NCBI GenBank assembly: GCA_019187405.1
Contig: JABAQZ010000007.1
Coordinates: 85,367-149,366 of the forward strand
Direction of reading: 5' to 3'
Length of the DNA: 64,000 nucleotides
Source: Ignavibacteria bacterium
GTDB lineage: Bacteria > Bacteroidota > Ignavibacteria > Tepidaquicellales > Tepidaquicellaceae
Shown piece by piece: positions 8,987 through 19,164 of the stretch (the stretch's first letter is position 1; each line of letters begins with the position of its first letter). A program made the position numbers and the translations under genes. The notes beneath the pieces are model-generated. The model did no database searches, was not told the DNA's origin, and worked only from the letters and a program-made list of their open reading frames with translations.

Positions 8987-9700
8987 ATGTATAAAAAATC
9001 AGCTTTATTTTATGATGCATTGTATCATTTCAAAGATTACGCAAAAGCGTCCGAAAGACTATTAAAAATCATAAACAAACATCATCCTGAAGCAAAAACC
9101 CTTCTCGATGTAGCTTGCGGTACGGGAAAGCATATTGAACATATCAGAAAATTCATTAAGCCTGAAGGTCTTGACTTAAGCGATGAATTAATTGCAATCG
9201 CAAAGGAAAGATGTCCGGAATTAAACTTCTACAAAGGTGATATGACTGATTTCAATCTTGAAAAGAAATACGATGTAGTAACATGTCTTTTCGGCTCGGT
9301 TGCTTATTCAGGCACATTTGATAAACTCAAGAAGGCAATGAAATGTATGTCAGATCATTTAAATAAAAACGGATTGCTGATCATAGAACCATGGTTTAGC
9401 AAGGAACAATTCTGGCTTAACAGAGTAACAGCAAATCATTATGATCATAAAGATCTGAAAATAACATGGATGTATACAAGCAAGCTCGAAGGAGACTGTG
9501 CTTTGCTCGACATAAATTATCTTGTAGGTACTCCGGATGAAGTATCCTGCTTCAATGAAAAACATTTGATAGGATTATTTACCGATTCAGAATACCGGAA
9601 GGCAATGACAGATGCAGGGGTCAGCGTAACTTTTGACGAAGAGTGTTTATTCGGAAAAGGAGTTGGCAACGGAATTTACATAGGCAATAAAATTTTATAG
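8987..9700 (+). CDS. SAM-dependent methyltransferase, sugar N-methyltransferase-like
   Basis: A 237-residue class I methyltransferase. Motif I is TLLDVACGTGKH (near residue 37), followed by GLDLSDELIAIAK, KGDMTDF and YDVVTCLFGSVAY. The N-terminus (ALFYDALYHFKDYAKASE) and the later EPWFSKEQFW resemble the DesVI/TylM1 group that N-methylates dTDP-amino-sugars. It begins 9 bp after the FemAB-like gene, so the two likely form an operon. No amino-sugar aminotransferase is in the window, so the exact substrate is open. Confidence 0.75.
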   Translation: MYKKSALFYDALYHFKDYAKASERLLKIINKHHPEAKTLLDVACGTGKHIEHIRKFIKPEGLDLSDELIAIAKERCPELNFYKGDMTDFNLEKKYDVVTCLFGSVAYSGTFDKLKKAMKCMSDHLNKNGLLIIEPWFSKEQFWLNRVTANHYDHKDLKITWMYTSKLEGDCALLDINYLVGTPDEVSCFNEKHLIGLFTDSEYRKAMTDAGVSVTFDEECLFGKGVGNGIYIGNKIL

Positions 9701-9722
9701 ATTTAAAATTATTTTATACAGC

Positions 9723-10676
9723 ATGAAGGTCAGCGTTTGGATGACGGCATATAATCACGAGAAATACATTTGTCAATGTCTTGACAGCGTACTTATGCAG
9801 AAAACAAATTTCGAATTTGAAATCATTCTTGGCGAAGATTTTTCTTCCGACAACACAAGAGATATTGTAATTAATTACAAAAATAAATATCCGGAAAAAT
9901 TCAAACTGTATTTACCCGATAAAAATATCGGCATGATGAAAATGGACATGGCAACAAAACAGCTTTGCAGCGGCGATTACATTGCATTGCTCAATGGCGA
10001 TGATTACTGGACTGACGATAACAAACTTCAGCTGCAGGCTGATTTGCTGGATAAAGACAGTGATGCAATAATGTGTTTTCATAAAGCAAGTTTAATCAAT
10101 GAAGAAACCGGCGAAAACTTTGAATCTTATTTTGGAGAAGAAACAAATGAGCTTCCCATTGAATCATTGTTAAACGGATATAATCCGATAATGACGCCGA
10201 CGGTAATGGTTAGAAATTGTTTCGAGCTTGAAAGCTGGTATGAAGAACTGCCTTACGGCGACATGCCTTTGTACTTAATGTTAGCTCAAAAAGGAAAAAT
10301 AATGTATATTGACAAAAACATGAGTGTTTACAGGATACATTCCAGCGGCAACTGGCAAGGCGAATCGGCTTATAATAATTTGCTTAAAGATCTTGATTTT
10401 TATAAGTTTATAAATGAAAAGCTCGATTATAAATTCGACAAAAAAATTGATGATATATTTGCACAAAGATATTATGAACTTATCAAAGTATGTATTATGG
10501 CTGATAAAACCGATGAATCAAAAAAATTCTTTGAATTGCTGGAAACCGGCTATAAAGATTTTTTTAATAAAAATGCCGATGATATGAAAACATTTTCAGA
10601 AATCATTTACAACGGTATTTACAAGAATAATCACAGCGAATTATTGTCAAAGCCAATTAAGTGGAAAGTAAATTGA
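9723..10676 (+). CDS. glycosyltransferase family 2
   Basis: A 317-residue single-domain GT-A glycosyltransferase. The N-terminal nucleotide-binding strand is VSVWMTAYNHEKYI, with ILGEDFSSDNTRDI after it. The metal-binding DxD region is ALLNGDDYWTDD, and a YRIHSSGNWQG segment lies near the C-terminus as in many capsule GT2 enzymes. No membrane segments. Its last 16 bases overlap the start of the giant glycosyltransferase gene in another frame, implying translational coupling. Confidence 0.92.
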   Translation: MKVSVWMTAYNHEKYICQCLDSVLMQKTNFEFEIILGEDFSSDNTRDIVINYKNKYPEKFKLYLPDKNIGMMKMDMATKQLCSGDYIALLNGDDYWTDDNKLQLQADLLDKDSDAIMCFHKASLINEETGENFESYFGEETNELPIESLLNGYNPIMTPTVMVRNCFELESWYEELPYGDMPLYLMLAQKGKIMYIDKNMSVYRIHSSGNWQGESAYNNLLKDLDFYKFINEKLDYKFDKKIDDIFAQRYYELIKVCIMADKTDESKKFFELLETGYKDFFNKNADDMKTFSEIIYNGIYKNNHSELLSKPIKWKVN

Positions 10677-13600
10677 CTTACAAAATTAAATACGATTTAG
10701 AAAATACAAATGTAATACCGCCCGTTGAAGAAGGGATTGTCAGACCTTTATGGTCAGTTATGATTCCTACTTTTAATCCCAAAAATTTTATCTTCGAAAC
10801 ATTAGAAAGCGTTTTAAGTCAGTTTCCTGGTAAAGATAAAATGCAGATCGAGATAGTTGACGATTGTTCCGATAAAGTCAACATACCCGAATTGATAGGC
10901 GATATTGGCAAAGGTATTATCGGATATCACAGACTTCCAAAAAACGTAGGACATTCTTTTAATTTCACCGAAGCATTAAGAAGATCGAAAGGCAAATATA
11001 TACATATACTTCATGATGATGATTTGGTCAAACCCGGATTTTATAAAAAGTTTGAGGAAATATTCGAGGCTTATCCTGATATCGGAGCTGCATACTGCCG
11101 TCAGGAATACATCGATGACAAAGGAAAATTCATGTTTAATTCTGTACCAGACAGAAAAGACACCGGGATTTTGGAAAATGCTTTGATAAAACTTGCCGAA
11201 AGACAGCGGATCCAATACTGTGCGATGGCAGTAAAACGCAGCACTTATGAAAAAACAGGCGGATTTATCAGAAAGAATATTGGATGCGAAGACTGGGAAA
11301 TGTGGGTGAGAATTGCGAGTATGTTTAAAATAGCATACGAACCTGAAATATTTGCGACATATAGAATTCACAGAACTTCGATGACGCTCAATGACATGCG
11401 CACCGGACAGGACATGAGATTTTTAAGAGAAGCCGTAGATATATTTAATAAATACCTGCCTAAAGAAAAACAAAAAGAAGTTAAAGAATTTACAAGAAAA
11501 TATTATGCAGGTTATTCATTCCGAAACGCAATGATGCTTTTGAATGAGCAGAAGGATGAAAAAGGCGCAGCGGAGCAGATCAGCGAAACCTTGATGCTTG
11601 ATTCAAGTCATGTTTATAACAATATTGACGTTATTAGAAATTTCAAATTACCTATAAAAAATGCTGGAGTATCAGCGCTTGTGTTTACAAAGAACTCTGC
11701 TGATAAAATAATTTATACTCTTAGAAGCATAATCCGTCAAAAACTTCCGGCATATATTCCATTTGAAATAATTATAGCTGATTCTGATTCAACCGACGAC
11801 ACTGTACAAACTGCAGAGAGATTTTTAAATCTTTATTCCGAAGTTGTAAAATTTAAAATCAGAAATTACGGATCGGATAATGAATTTGAAAAATTTAAAA
11901 AAGCAGTAAGTGAAGCCGAATACAACAATCTTGTACTCTGCAAACCGGGAAACAAGCTGGATGAAAATTACCTGAAAAATGTTTCGGAAAACATGATGAT
12001 GGAATCTGATACCGGAATTATCGGCGGATATTCATCATTTGATGCCAACAATTCACTTCCACCATGGGCAAACGATTTCGGTAAAAGTATTTACCATACC
12101 GGCGAACAGTTTGAATATAACAGCGACATTACATGGAGCAGGGGTTTTGTATGGGAAGACAGCATGGCAATCCGAAAAGAAGCCTGGCAAGATTTGCTTA
12201 AAAGTGATTTTGAACCTTTAACTGTGAATAATAACAACGAGACAAATTCTTTTTTTAAAGAACTTTGTTTTGCACTAAGATTTAAAGGTTGGCGGCTAAA
12301 GTACCGTGTTGAGTTAAAGATAGAAAAGTTTTTCACACATAGAGACCTTAGTTGGGAGAAGTTAAGAGAGGCAAGCCGTTTAAAAGGCGAAGAATTCGTA
12401 ATTCTGAATTCATACAACAATCCACTCAATAAAAGAGGAGACAGTTTTAAAAAAATTAGACCATACATTTCCGTAAGAAAATTATTAAGAAAGTCCGCAG
12501 TAAAATTAAGGAGCTTTTCCGGAAATAGGCTACATGATTTTTCCTATCAAAATCTTAATGATAAAGAAATCATATCCATTGAATATCAGCTTGGGAAATT
12601 AAAAACACTGCTTAACAACTACAGCACATACAACAAAAGAATCAGAATTTTAAAAAGGTATTTCAGAAAAAGAGATTTCGGATTTCTTAAATACGCAGCT
12701 GGCATTCCTTATTTTAGATATCCACAATACAAAGTTAGAAATGACAAGAGAGGTGTATCCGTAATTTTAAATTACAGTCATACCGGCGACGGATTTTTAC
12801 AGAAAAGCGTTGAAAAAATTTCAGAGCAAGTATTGCCTAAAGATTTTCAATGGGAAGTAATATTAAACGGACCATTCTTATCAAGTTTTGACAAAGAGAA
12901 TCTGAAAAAAATCTGGAAGAGATCCGGAAGCAGCGCTAAGTTTATTTTTCAGAAGGAAATCAATCTAAAGCCGTTTGCGCAAAAAAAATCCGGTTTAACA
13001 AGAAGCCGTTATGACTGCATCATTTTTCTGAATGAATACAATTTCATCAATCCGGATTATGTCAGGATAGCATACAAAATAATTAAAGAAAAAAAACACA
13101 TTGGTTTGATTGGCGGTTGTGCAGACCTGGAAACCGGGGTTAGGCCTCCGAAATGGTTTGTAATGCATAAAGAGTTATTCGGAATTAATGTAAAGTATCC
13201 CGGAAATGGGAATCTGACATATATGGACAAGACATTATGGGATCACGGAATGGTTGTCAGAAGAGCGGCAATTCAGAAAGTGCTTGAGAAAGATTTTTAT
13301 CTCAGTTCAGACGATGTTGCAGATAAACGCAATCCGAATTACGAAGGCAAAGTATTAACAAATTTTATAAAGTCCTCCGGCTGGGAAATCTTTTATGAAC
13401 CGAGGCTCAGGCTTAAAAAATTCATAACTATTAATCAGTTTAAATGGAATAATCTCAGAGAAATACATCACATACTTGGTACGGAAAAGGAGAGAAAAGA
13501 AATTGATCTGTTGTTTGAAAAGCCGTATAAAATCACTGCAGAAAAACGTGAAGTTAACTGGATTTTTAAAGCAAGCAGCATTATCGGAGAGATATCGCGG

Positions 13601-16600
13601 TATCCGTTGAGAAAAATATTTTCTTCAAAGGATAAATTCAAAAATGATGCTGATGTGCTTGAAATTGAAGAACTTCAGGGAAGATTGGGTGAAGTTTACA
13701 AGAGCAGAGATTTATACAATAAACTCAAAGATTACAAAATAAGATTCGAGAATAATGGAAAATCCGTAGTTCAGATAAGTAAAAACAGCCTCTCGGCTGC
13801 AGATACTAGTAATTACGGCGTATCCGTCGTGATATGTTGTTTTAACAGCTCGAAGGTAATAGAAAAAACACTAAAGAGCATTATCAAACAGAAGGTTCCT
13901 GATTTCATCCCTTGGGAAGTAATCATAGTTGACAATGCATCTACCGATAATACAACTGAAATAATCAGACGTTACTGGGAAAATCACAATTGCCTGGCTC
14001 CATTAAAAATTGTTAAGGAAAAAAATCCCGGATTGAGCAATGCGAGGAAAACGGGATTTGAAAATGCAAAATATGAATTCATGATTTTATGTGACGATGA
14101 TAACCGGCTTGATGAAAATTTCATCTATCGAGTTTTTGATTTAATGAGCAGGGATAGAATGATTGGAGCGCTTGGAGGACAGAGCAGAGCAGAATTTGAA
14201 ATTTTACCGAAGGATTGGTTTTATGATTGGCAGAACAGTTTTGCAATAGGAAGGCAGTCAGAATCAAGCGGAAACATAACCGGATTAAGAGGATATGTCT
14301 GGGGAGCTGCCATGACAGTGAGAAAAAATGCGTGGAATTTTCTTTTAAAAAGCGGATTTAAATCCATTTTATCAGATCGGAAAGGAAATGTTCTCACAGC
14401 CGGAGGAGATACTGAAATCTGTTATGCATTAAGAAATCTTGGCTGGAAAATCTGGTATGATGAGGAGCTGAAATTCACGCATTACATAACCAAAGAAAGA
14501 ATAAACTGGAAATATCTCAGAAAACTTTTCAGAGGATTTGGTGAGGCATCGGCTGGACTGGATAAATATCTACGGTTTTATAGTAACATGAGAGGAATAA
14601 AGAAAACTTCTCTGATACCGGGAAATGTAAGACGTGAATTAAGAAAGGCAATTTCAATTTTAAGAAAGACGCGATATGAAAAACTACTTGACATTAACCG
14701 TAGAAGAGAGGGCGATACTGACATACCGATGCTTGAATACTGTATCGGCAGAATAAATTCTATAATTAAAACAAGGAAGACATACAACCGCGGCATGCAT
14801 CTTCTTAAAAAAAGTGCAAAGAAGCATGACATAAAGATTCTGAAAACATCATTGAGCGGAACAGGCAAAAATTTCCCTTCATATAATATTCAGAAAAAGT
14901 TTAACGGAGTTTCCGTAATCATCTGTACGTTTAATGGAGAAGACAGACTTCCTGATACCATTCGACACATTGCAAAGCAGAAAGTTAGCCCCGAGATTTT
15001 ATGGGAAGTTATACTTGTGGATAATGCATCCACAGACAATACAAAAGAAGCTGTAATAAACGAGTGGCAGAAACATAAATGTAAAGCAAAACTAAAAATT
15101 GCGGATGAGTTTGAACAAGGTTTAAGCGCGGCAAGGCAAAAAGGCTTTGAGGTTTCCAGTTACGAATATCTTGTATTATGCGATGACGATAATTGGCTTG
15201 ATGAAAATTTTGTTCAGACGGCGTTTGAAGTAATGAGCAGTAATGATAAAATCGGAGTACTCGGCGGACCTAACAAAGCTTTATGTGAAACCGAACCTCC
15301 CGATTGGTTTAAGTATTTTCAAAAAGGATATGCAGCTGGTGAACAAGGAGACATTCACACAGGTAAAATCACAGAGGAAAATATAACCTGGAAAAGAGGT
15401 TTCGTATGGGGTGCAGGTATGATACTCCGGAAAAAAGCTTTGGAAGAATTATATAAATCGGGCTTTGCATCTATTATGTCTGACAGGAAAGGTTATCATC
15501 TATCTTCCGGAGGCGATTCAGAATTATGTTATGCTTTGGTACTTTCGGGATGGCAGGTTTGGTATGACAATCGTCTGAAGCTGATTCACTGCATGCCATC
15601 GGGAAGACTTACATGGGATTATCTGATACGATTATTTGCCGGCTTCGGCATTACATCTGTTGGGTTGGATTATTATGAAAAGACCGTAAAGCTGGGCAGG
15701 TCGGATTATCTCGAATCGGAAATTCTCGAACAGGATTGGAAGTACGAGTTTAAAACTACATTAAAAAATGTTAGAAAATACGGAATAAAAAAATTACTTT
15801 CATTAAGGCACAGGCAGGAAAACAACACCGGAGTTCCGATGATGGAATATTACATTGCCAGACTCGCCGAGCTATGGCGTGTAAGAAATGAATATGACAG
15901 AAATTTTGAGAAAATCCGTAACGCTCGATGGAAGAAGAATAATAAAGAGCTGAAAAATGAATTTAGAAATTTCATTGAAAAGGAAAATGATTATAGATAC
16001 GGCTGGCCTTGGATCAGCTTTAACGGAAAACAAACCGTTACTTCATTCTCTGAAGAGGAATTTCCAAAAATCAGCATACTTACGCCTTCATTTAATTCGG
16101 TTAATGTTATTGAAAAAGCAATCTTAAGTGTTTTAAATCAGGGTTATCCGAATTTCGAGCACATAATTTGTGACGGAGGTTCGAAGGACGGCACTGTAGA
16201 GATACTCAAAAAATATCCTCACCTCAAATGGATTTCAGAAAGAGATAACGGTCAATGCGATGCAATGAACAAGGCATTCAGCATGAGCAATGGAGATATT
16301 ATATCTTACCTTAATGCTGACGATTATTATCAGCGCGGTGCATTTGATAAAATAATAGAAGCATTCAGAAAAAATCCCGATTCCGGTATTGTGGTAGGAA
16401 ATCTGTTCTTTGAGTACGATTATTATACATTCATGAGAAAGCCAGAAGCTGAGTACAGAAAAATAATGCTTCCTTTCAGATACATATTTCCCATTAATCC
16501 AGTTAGCTACTTTTATAAGCGCGTGGTTCAAATCGATACCGGACCGTTTCCTTTGGACAATCATTACACTATGGATTATTGGTTTTTGTTAAAGGCGTAT

Positions 16601-18085
16601 CAGAATTTCAAAGTTACAAAGATCGAAGATTTTCTCGGTACATTCTGGATGAACGGATTAAACAAAACTTCTGCTGCAGATAACAGAAAGAACACACATT
16701 ACCGGGTATTGGAGCATTGCTGGAAGCAAGATAGAAAAAACTTGCTTTATTACTTGTATAATTATTACAAGCATTATTATTATGAAATTAAGCCGTATAA
16801 CCTTTCTAAAATCGGTTATAAGTTTAAAAAGAATCTTAAGAGAATTTATTCTGTAATTACATTCAAGAAGAATAAATATTATAACGAAAGGTTATACCAA
16901 AAAGCAAGATCCGATTTTTATTTGAACAAGAGATTTAAATCCTCTCTTATTCTAATGGGTTCATACTTGATATATCCAAAAGCCGTCAGTAAAAAATCCA
17001 GAGCTGTACTTCTTGGATATTCGGTTTTAGGTATTAAATACACGGAGAAGCTAAAATGGTTTTACTTTTTCCTTACAACACCTCCGGGACTTCCGCTTGC
17101 AAACAAGCTGCATTATTTTGGAACCAGCTTTAAGGATGAAAAAAAATATTCAAAGGGATATTCATTGCTGGCATTAACATTTATAGTTTCGCCGAGGTTT
17201 ATGTTCAGACAAGTTTTAAAATCTCAATCTTATGATACGCCCAAAGGCTTTTGGTATTACATAAATCCGATCAACTGGATTATTAGTATTTACGGTTTTT
17301 TTGCAAACAAAAATTATAAAAGTATTTCAAACAACTTATACATAAAAGCTTGTGAACATTATTATTTTAAGAGAAACTTCAGATCGGCTCTGAGTCTGAT
17401 TTCCGGATTTATCTTTTATCCTCCATCGGCTTTTAAGAAGTCACGATTAAATCTCCTTATGTATTCATCATTAGGAGAAAAATATTCAGAAAAGCTAAAT
17501 TTCATATATCATATTTACAAAGATAATCCGGAGTATTCTTTCGCTCATAAGCTTGATTTTTATGGTAATGAACTGCGCAATGAAGGAAAGTCACTGAAAG
17601 GAAATATGATACAACTGTTTGCATACATTTTAAATCCAAAGTATGTTTTAAAAAGAGAAAAAGTAAAGAAATCTAACATAGTTTATGCTTCTGATTTCAA
17701 ACTTCCTAAAAGCAGAACTTCCTATTCGCCGGAAACAATTTTAAAAAATACCGGACAATTAATTACTAAAATAAAAAACACTGATCTGGATTTAGGAACA
17801 AAGATAAAAAATTCCGCATTGATATCGAAATATAAAGTCGAACAGGTTTATCATTATTTCAGATACAGAAAGTTTAAAGCCAGATCAAAAGAGTTGTATG
17901 AGCTTGCACAAAAGAGTTATTACGAAAAAAGGAGATATGACACGATTAAATATATGATCCCGTCATTTCTCCTTTATCCGGTATCAATATTCAAAAGAAA
18001 TAAAATCGGAATGTTTGTAAATTCAATACGCGGCATTTCAGCCATGAATAAGTCAGAAAGAAAAAACAGTAAAAACTCCGGTTGA
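10661..18085 (+). CDS. giant multi-module GT2 glycosyltransferase (six GT-A-like modules plus repeated tail)
   Basis: A 2474-residue protein with no signal peptide. GT2-type modules begin near residues 27, 334, 698, 1053, 1415 and 1801, a spacing close to 360 residues for modules 2 to 5. Modules 1 (LHDDDLV), 4 (CDDDNRLDENF, GGDTE), 5 (CDDDNWLDENF, GGDSE) and 6 (LNADDYY) keep metal and base motifs. Modules 2 (CKPGNKLDENY) and 3 (FLNEYNFINPDY) have lost DxD. After modules 2 to 5 comes a helical linker with a shared pattern (for example EYCIGRINSI followed by KTYNRG). Residues 2074-2474 hold three copies of a helical unit (YxKRxFxSAL, then YPxSxFKKSR). The GTG start at 10661 overlaps the previous gene. 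Probably builds several linkages of one glycan; the number of active sites is inferred. Confidence 0.88.
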   Translation: MESKLTYKIKYDLENTNVIPPVEEGIVRPLWSVMIPTFNPKNFIFETLESVLSQFPGKDKMQIEIVDDCSDKVNIPELIGDIGKGIIGYHRLPKNVGHSFNFTEALRRSKGKYIHILHDDDLVKPGFYKKFEEIFEAYPDIGAAYCRQEYIDDKGKFMFNSVPDRKDTGILENALIKLAERQRIQYCAMAVKRSTYEKTGGFIRKNIGCEDWEMWVRIASMFKIAYEPEIFATYRIHRTSMTLNDMRTGQDMRFLREAVDIFNKYLPKEKQKEVKEFTRKYYAGYSFRNAMMLLNEQKDEKGAAEQISETLMLDSSHVYNNIDVIRNFKLPIKNAGVSALVFTKNSADKIIYTLRSIIRQKLPAYIPFEIIIADSDSTDDTVQTAERFLNLYSEVVKFKIRNYGSDNEFEKFKKAVSEAEYNNLVLCKPGNKLDENYLKNVSENMMMESDTGIIGGYSSFDANNSLPPWANDFGKSIYHTGEQFEYNSDITWSRGFVWEDSMAIRKEAWQDLLKSDFEPLTVNNNNETNSFFKELCFALRFKGWRLKYRVELKIEKFFTHRDLSWEKLREASRLKGEEFVILNSYNNPLNKRGDSFKKIRPYISVRKLLRKSAVKLRSFSGNRLHDFSYQNLNDKEIISIEYQLGKLKTLLNNYSTYNKRIRILKRYFRKRDFGFLKYAAGIPYFRYPQYKVRNDKRGVSVILNYSHTGDGFLQKSVEKISEQVLPKDFQWEVILNGPFLSSFDKENLKKIWKRSGSSAKFIFQKEINLKPFAQKKSGLTRSRYDCIIFLNEYNFINPDYVRIAYKIIKEKKHIGLIGGCADLETGVRPPKWFVMHKELFGINVKYPGNGNLTYMDKTLWDHGMVVRRAAIQKVLEKDFYLSSDDVADKRNPNYEGKVLTNFIKSSGWEIFYEPRLRLKKFITINQFKWNNLREIHHILGTEKERKEIDLLFEKPYKITAEKREVNWIFKASSIIGEISRYPLRKIFSSKDKFKNDADVLEIEELQGRLGEVYKSRDLYNKLKDYKIRFENNGKSVVQISKNSLSAADTSNYGVSVVICCFNSSKVIEKTLKSIIKQKVPDFIPWEVIIVDNASTDNTTEIIRRYWENHNCLAPLKIVKEKNPGLSNARKTGFENAKYEFMILCDDDNRLDENFIYRVFDLMSRDRMIGALGGQSRAEFEILPKDWFYDWQNSFAIGRQSESSGNITGLRGYVWGAAMTVRKNAWNFLLKSGFKSILSDRKGNVLTAGGDTEICYALRNLGWKIWYDEELKFTHYITKERINWKYLRKLFRGFGEASAGLDKYLRFYSNMRGIKKTSLIPGNVRRELRKAISILRKTRYEKLLDINRRREGDTDIPMLEYCIGRINSIIKTRKTYNRGMHLLKKSAKKHDIKILKTSLSGTGKNFPSYNIQKKFNGVSVIICTFNGEDRLPDTIRHIAKQKVSPEILWEVILVDNASTDNTKEAVINEWQKHKCKAKLKIADEFEQGLSAARQKGFEVSSYEYLVLCDDDNWLDENFVQTAFEVMSSNDKIGVLGGPNKALCETEPPDWFKYFQKGYAAGEQGDIHTGKITEENITWKRGFVWGAGMILRKKALEELYKSGFASIMSDRKGYHLSSGGDSELCYALVLSGWQVWYDNRLKLIHCMPSGRLTWDYLIRLFAGFGITSVGLDYYEKTVKLGRSDYLESEILEQDWKYEFKTTLKNVRKYGIKKLLSLRHRQENNTGVPMMEYYIARLAELWRVRNEYDRNFEKIRNARWKKNNKELKNEFRNFIEKENDYRYGWPWISFNGKQTVTSFSEEEFPKISILTPSFNSVNVIEKAILSVLNQGYPNFEHIICDGGSKDGTVEILKKYPHLKWISERDNGQCDAMNKAFSMSNGDIISYLNADDYYQRGAFDKIIEAFRKNPDSGIVVGNLFFEYDYYTFMRKPEAEYRKIMLPFRYIFPINPVSYFYKRVVQIDTGPFPLDNHYTMDYWFLLKAYQNFKVTKIEDFLGTFWMNGLNKTSAADNRKNTHYRVLEHCWKQDRKNLLYYLYNYYKHYYYEIKPYNLSKIGYKFKKNLKRIYSVITFKKNKYYNERLYQKARSDFYLNKRFKSSLILMGSYLIYPKAVSKKSRAVLLGYSVLGIKYTEKLKWFYFFLTTPPGLPLANKLHYFGTSFKDEKKYSKGYSLLALTFIVSPRFMFRQVLKSQSYDTPKGFWYYINPINWIISIYGFFANKNYKSISNNLYIKACEHYYFKRNFRSALSLISGFIFYPPSAFKKSRLNLLMYSSLGEKYSEKLNFIYHIYKDNPEYSFAHKLDFYGNELRNEGKSLKGNMIQLFAYILNPKYVLKREKVKKSNIVYASDFKLPKSRTSYSPETILKNTGQLITKIKNTDLDLGTKIKNSALISKYKVEQVYHYFRYRKFKARSKELYELAQKSYYEKRRYDTIKYMIPSFLLYPVSIFKRNKIGMFVNSIRGISAMNKSERKNSKNSG

Positions 18086-18118
18086 TAATTTCTTAAATTC
18101 TTTATCACAAAATTTTTT

Positions 18119-19144
18119 ATGGAAAATGGGGTCTCGGTGGTATTGTGTTGTTATAACAGTTCCAAAATGCTTCCCGAAACTCTCGAGCATTTATGCAATC
18201 AGAATGTTAATCCCGAAATTAACTGGGAAATTATAATAGTTAATAATTCTTCAACCGACGAGACAGTTGAAATTGCGGAAAAAATACTTAGACAAAAAAG
18301 TCCAGTTGCATACAGAATTATAAACGAAAGCAGACCTGGACTTTCATTTGCAAGAAAATCCGGTATAGAAAATGCAGTATATGCATTTATCATTTTTTGT
18401 GATGATGACAATCATTTGAATCCTGATTATGTAAACGTTTCTTATGAAATTATGAGCAGCCGGCAGGAAATCGGTGCAGCCGGTGGAATCAGCGAATCTA
18501 AAAGCAGAATTAAACTGCCAGCCTGGTTTGAAGAACACAAGCAGAATTATTCAGTCGGAAAGCAAGCTGAAGTCAGCGGTGATATTACTAATGTTAATAT
18601 TGCTTTATGGGGAGCAGGAATGGTGATAAGGACTGAAGCCGCAAAATATTTATACTCAAAAGGATTTAAATCAATGTTAACAGACAGGAAACAGGGCGAG
18701 CTTTCATCCGGAGGCGACAGTGAATTTTGTTTTGCATTTAGACTTGCCGGTTATAAAATCATTTATGATGAAAGACTTAATCTGAAACATTTTCTTCCCG
18801 ATTTCAGGTTGAACTGGAATTACTTAAGAAAATTAAGCAGAGCATTCGGCGCGCAAAAAATTTATTTTGAACCATATTTAAAAAAACTTAATGTAAATTC
18901 TTCAATTCCTTTTAAAGAGAATCATTGGAGTAAAGAGGCTTTCAGACTATTGAAGAAATTACGTCAATATGGATTAAAAAAACTTTTGAAAATGAATAAA
19001 TTAAGCGAGGGTGACTGGGAACAGCTCAGAATTGAAAAGACCATTGGCAGATTACAGGAAATACTAAAAATTAGAAATAGATATAATAAAAATTTTATTC
19101 TGTTGGAACAAGCTGAATGGATGAAAAAAATAATTCTCAAATAA
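18119..19144 (+). CDS. glycosyltransferase family 2, single copy of the giant enzyme's module
   Basis: A 341-residue GT2 enzyme closely like modules 4 and 5 of the preceding giant protein: NGVSVVLCCYNSS at the start, IIVNNSSTDET, FCDDDNHLNPDY near residue 93, LWGAGMVIRTEA and SSGGDSEFCFAFRLAGY. It also keeps the same C-terminal helix (EKTIGRLQEILKIRNRYNKN) that links the modules of the giant protein. It lies 33 bp downstream of that gene on the same strand. All expected GT2 catalytic motifs are present, so it should be active. Confidence 0.93.
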   Translation: MENGVSVVLCCYNSSKMLPETLEHLCNQNVNPEINWEIIIVNNSSTDETVEIAEKILRQKSPVAYRIINESRPGLSFARKSGIENAVYAFIIFCDDDNHLNPDYVNVSYEIMSSRQEIGAAGGISESKSRIKLPAWFEEHKQNYSVGKQAEVSGDITNVNIALWGAGMVIRTEAAKYLYSKGFKSMLTDRKQGELSSGGDSEFCFAFRLAGYKIIYDERLNLKHFLPDFRLNWNYLRKLSRAFGAQKIYFEPYLKKLNVNSSIPFKENHWSKEAFRLLKKLRQYGLKKLLKMNKLSEGDWEQLRIEKTIGRLQEILKIRNRYNKNFILLEQAEWMKKIILK

Positions 19145-19164
19145 AATAAGAGTTTGGATTTACA

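Noticed and set aside
10976..11371. 131-codon minus-strand ORF inside the giant glycosyltransferase gene
   Set aside because: Lies antisense to a conserved GT2 module, no family resemblance; a shadow of the coding strand.
12039..12221. 60-codon plus-strand ORF in another frame of the giant gene
   Set aside because: Overlaps module 2 in a different frame without any supporting signal.
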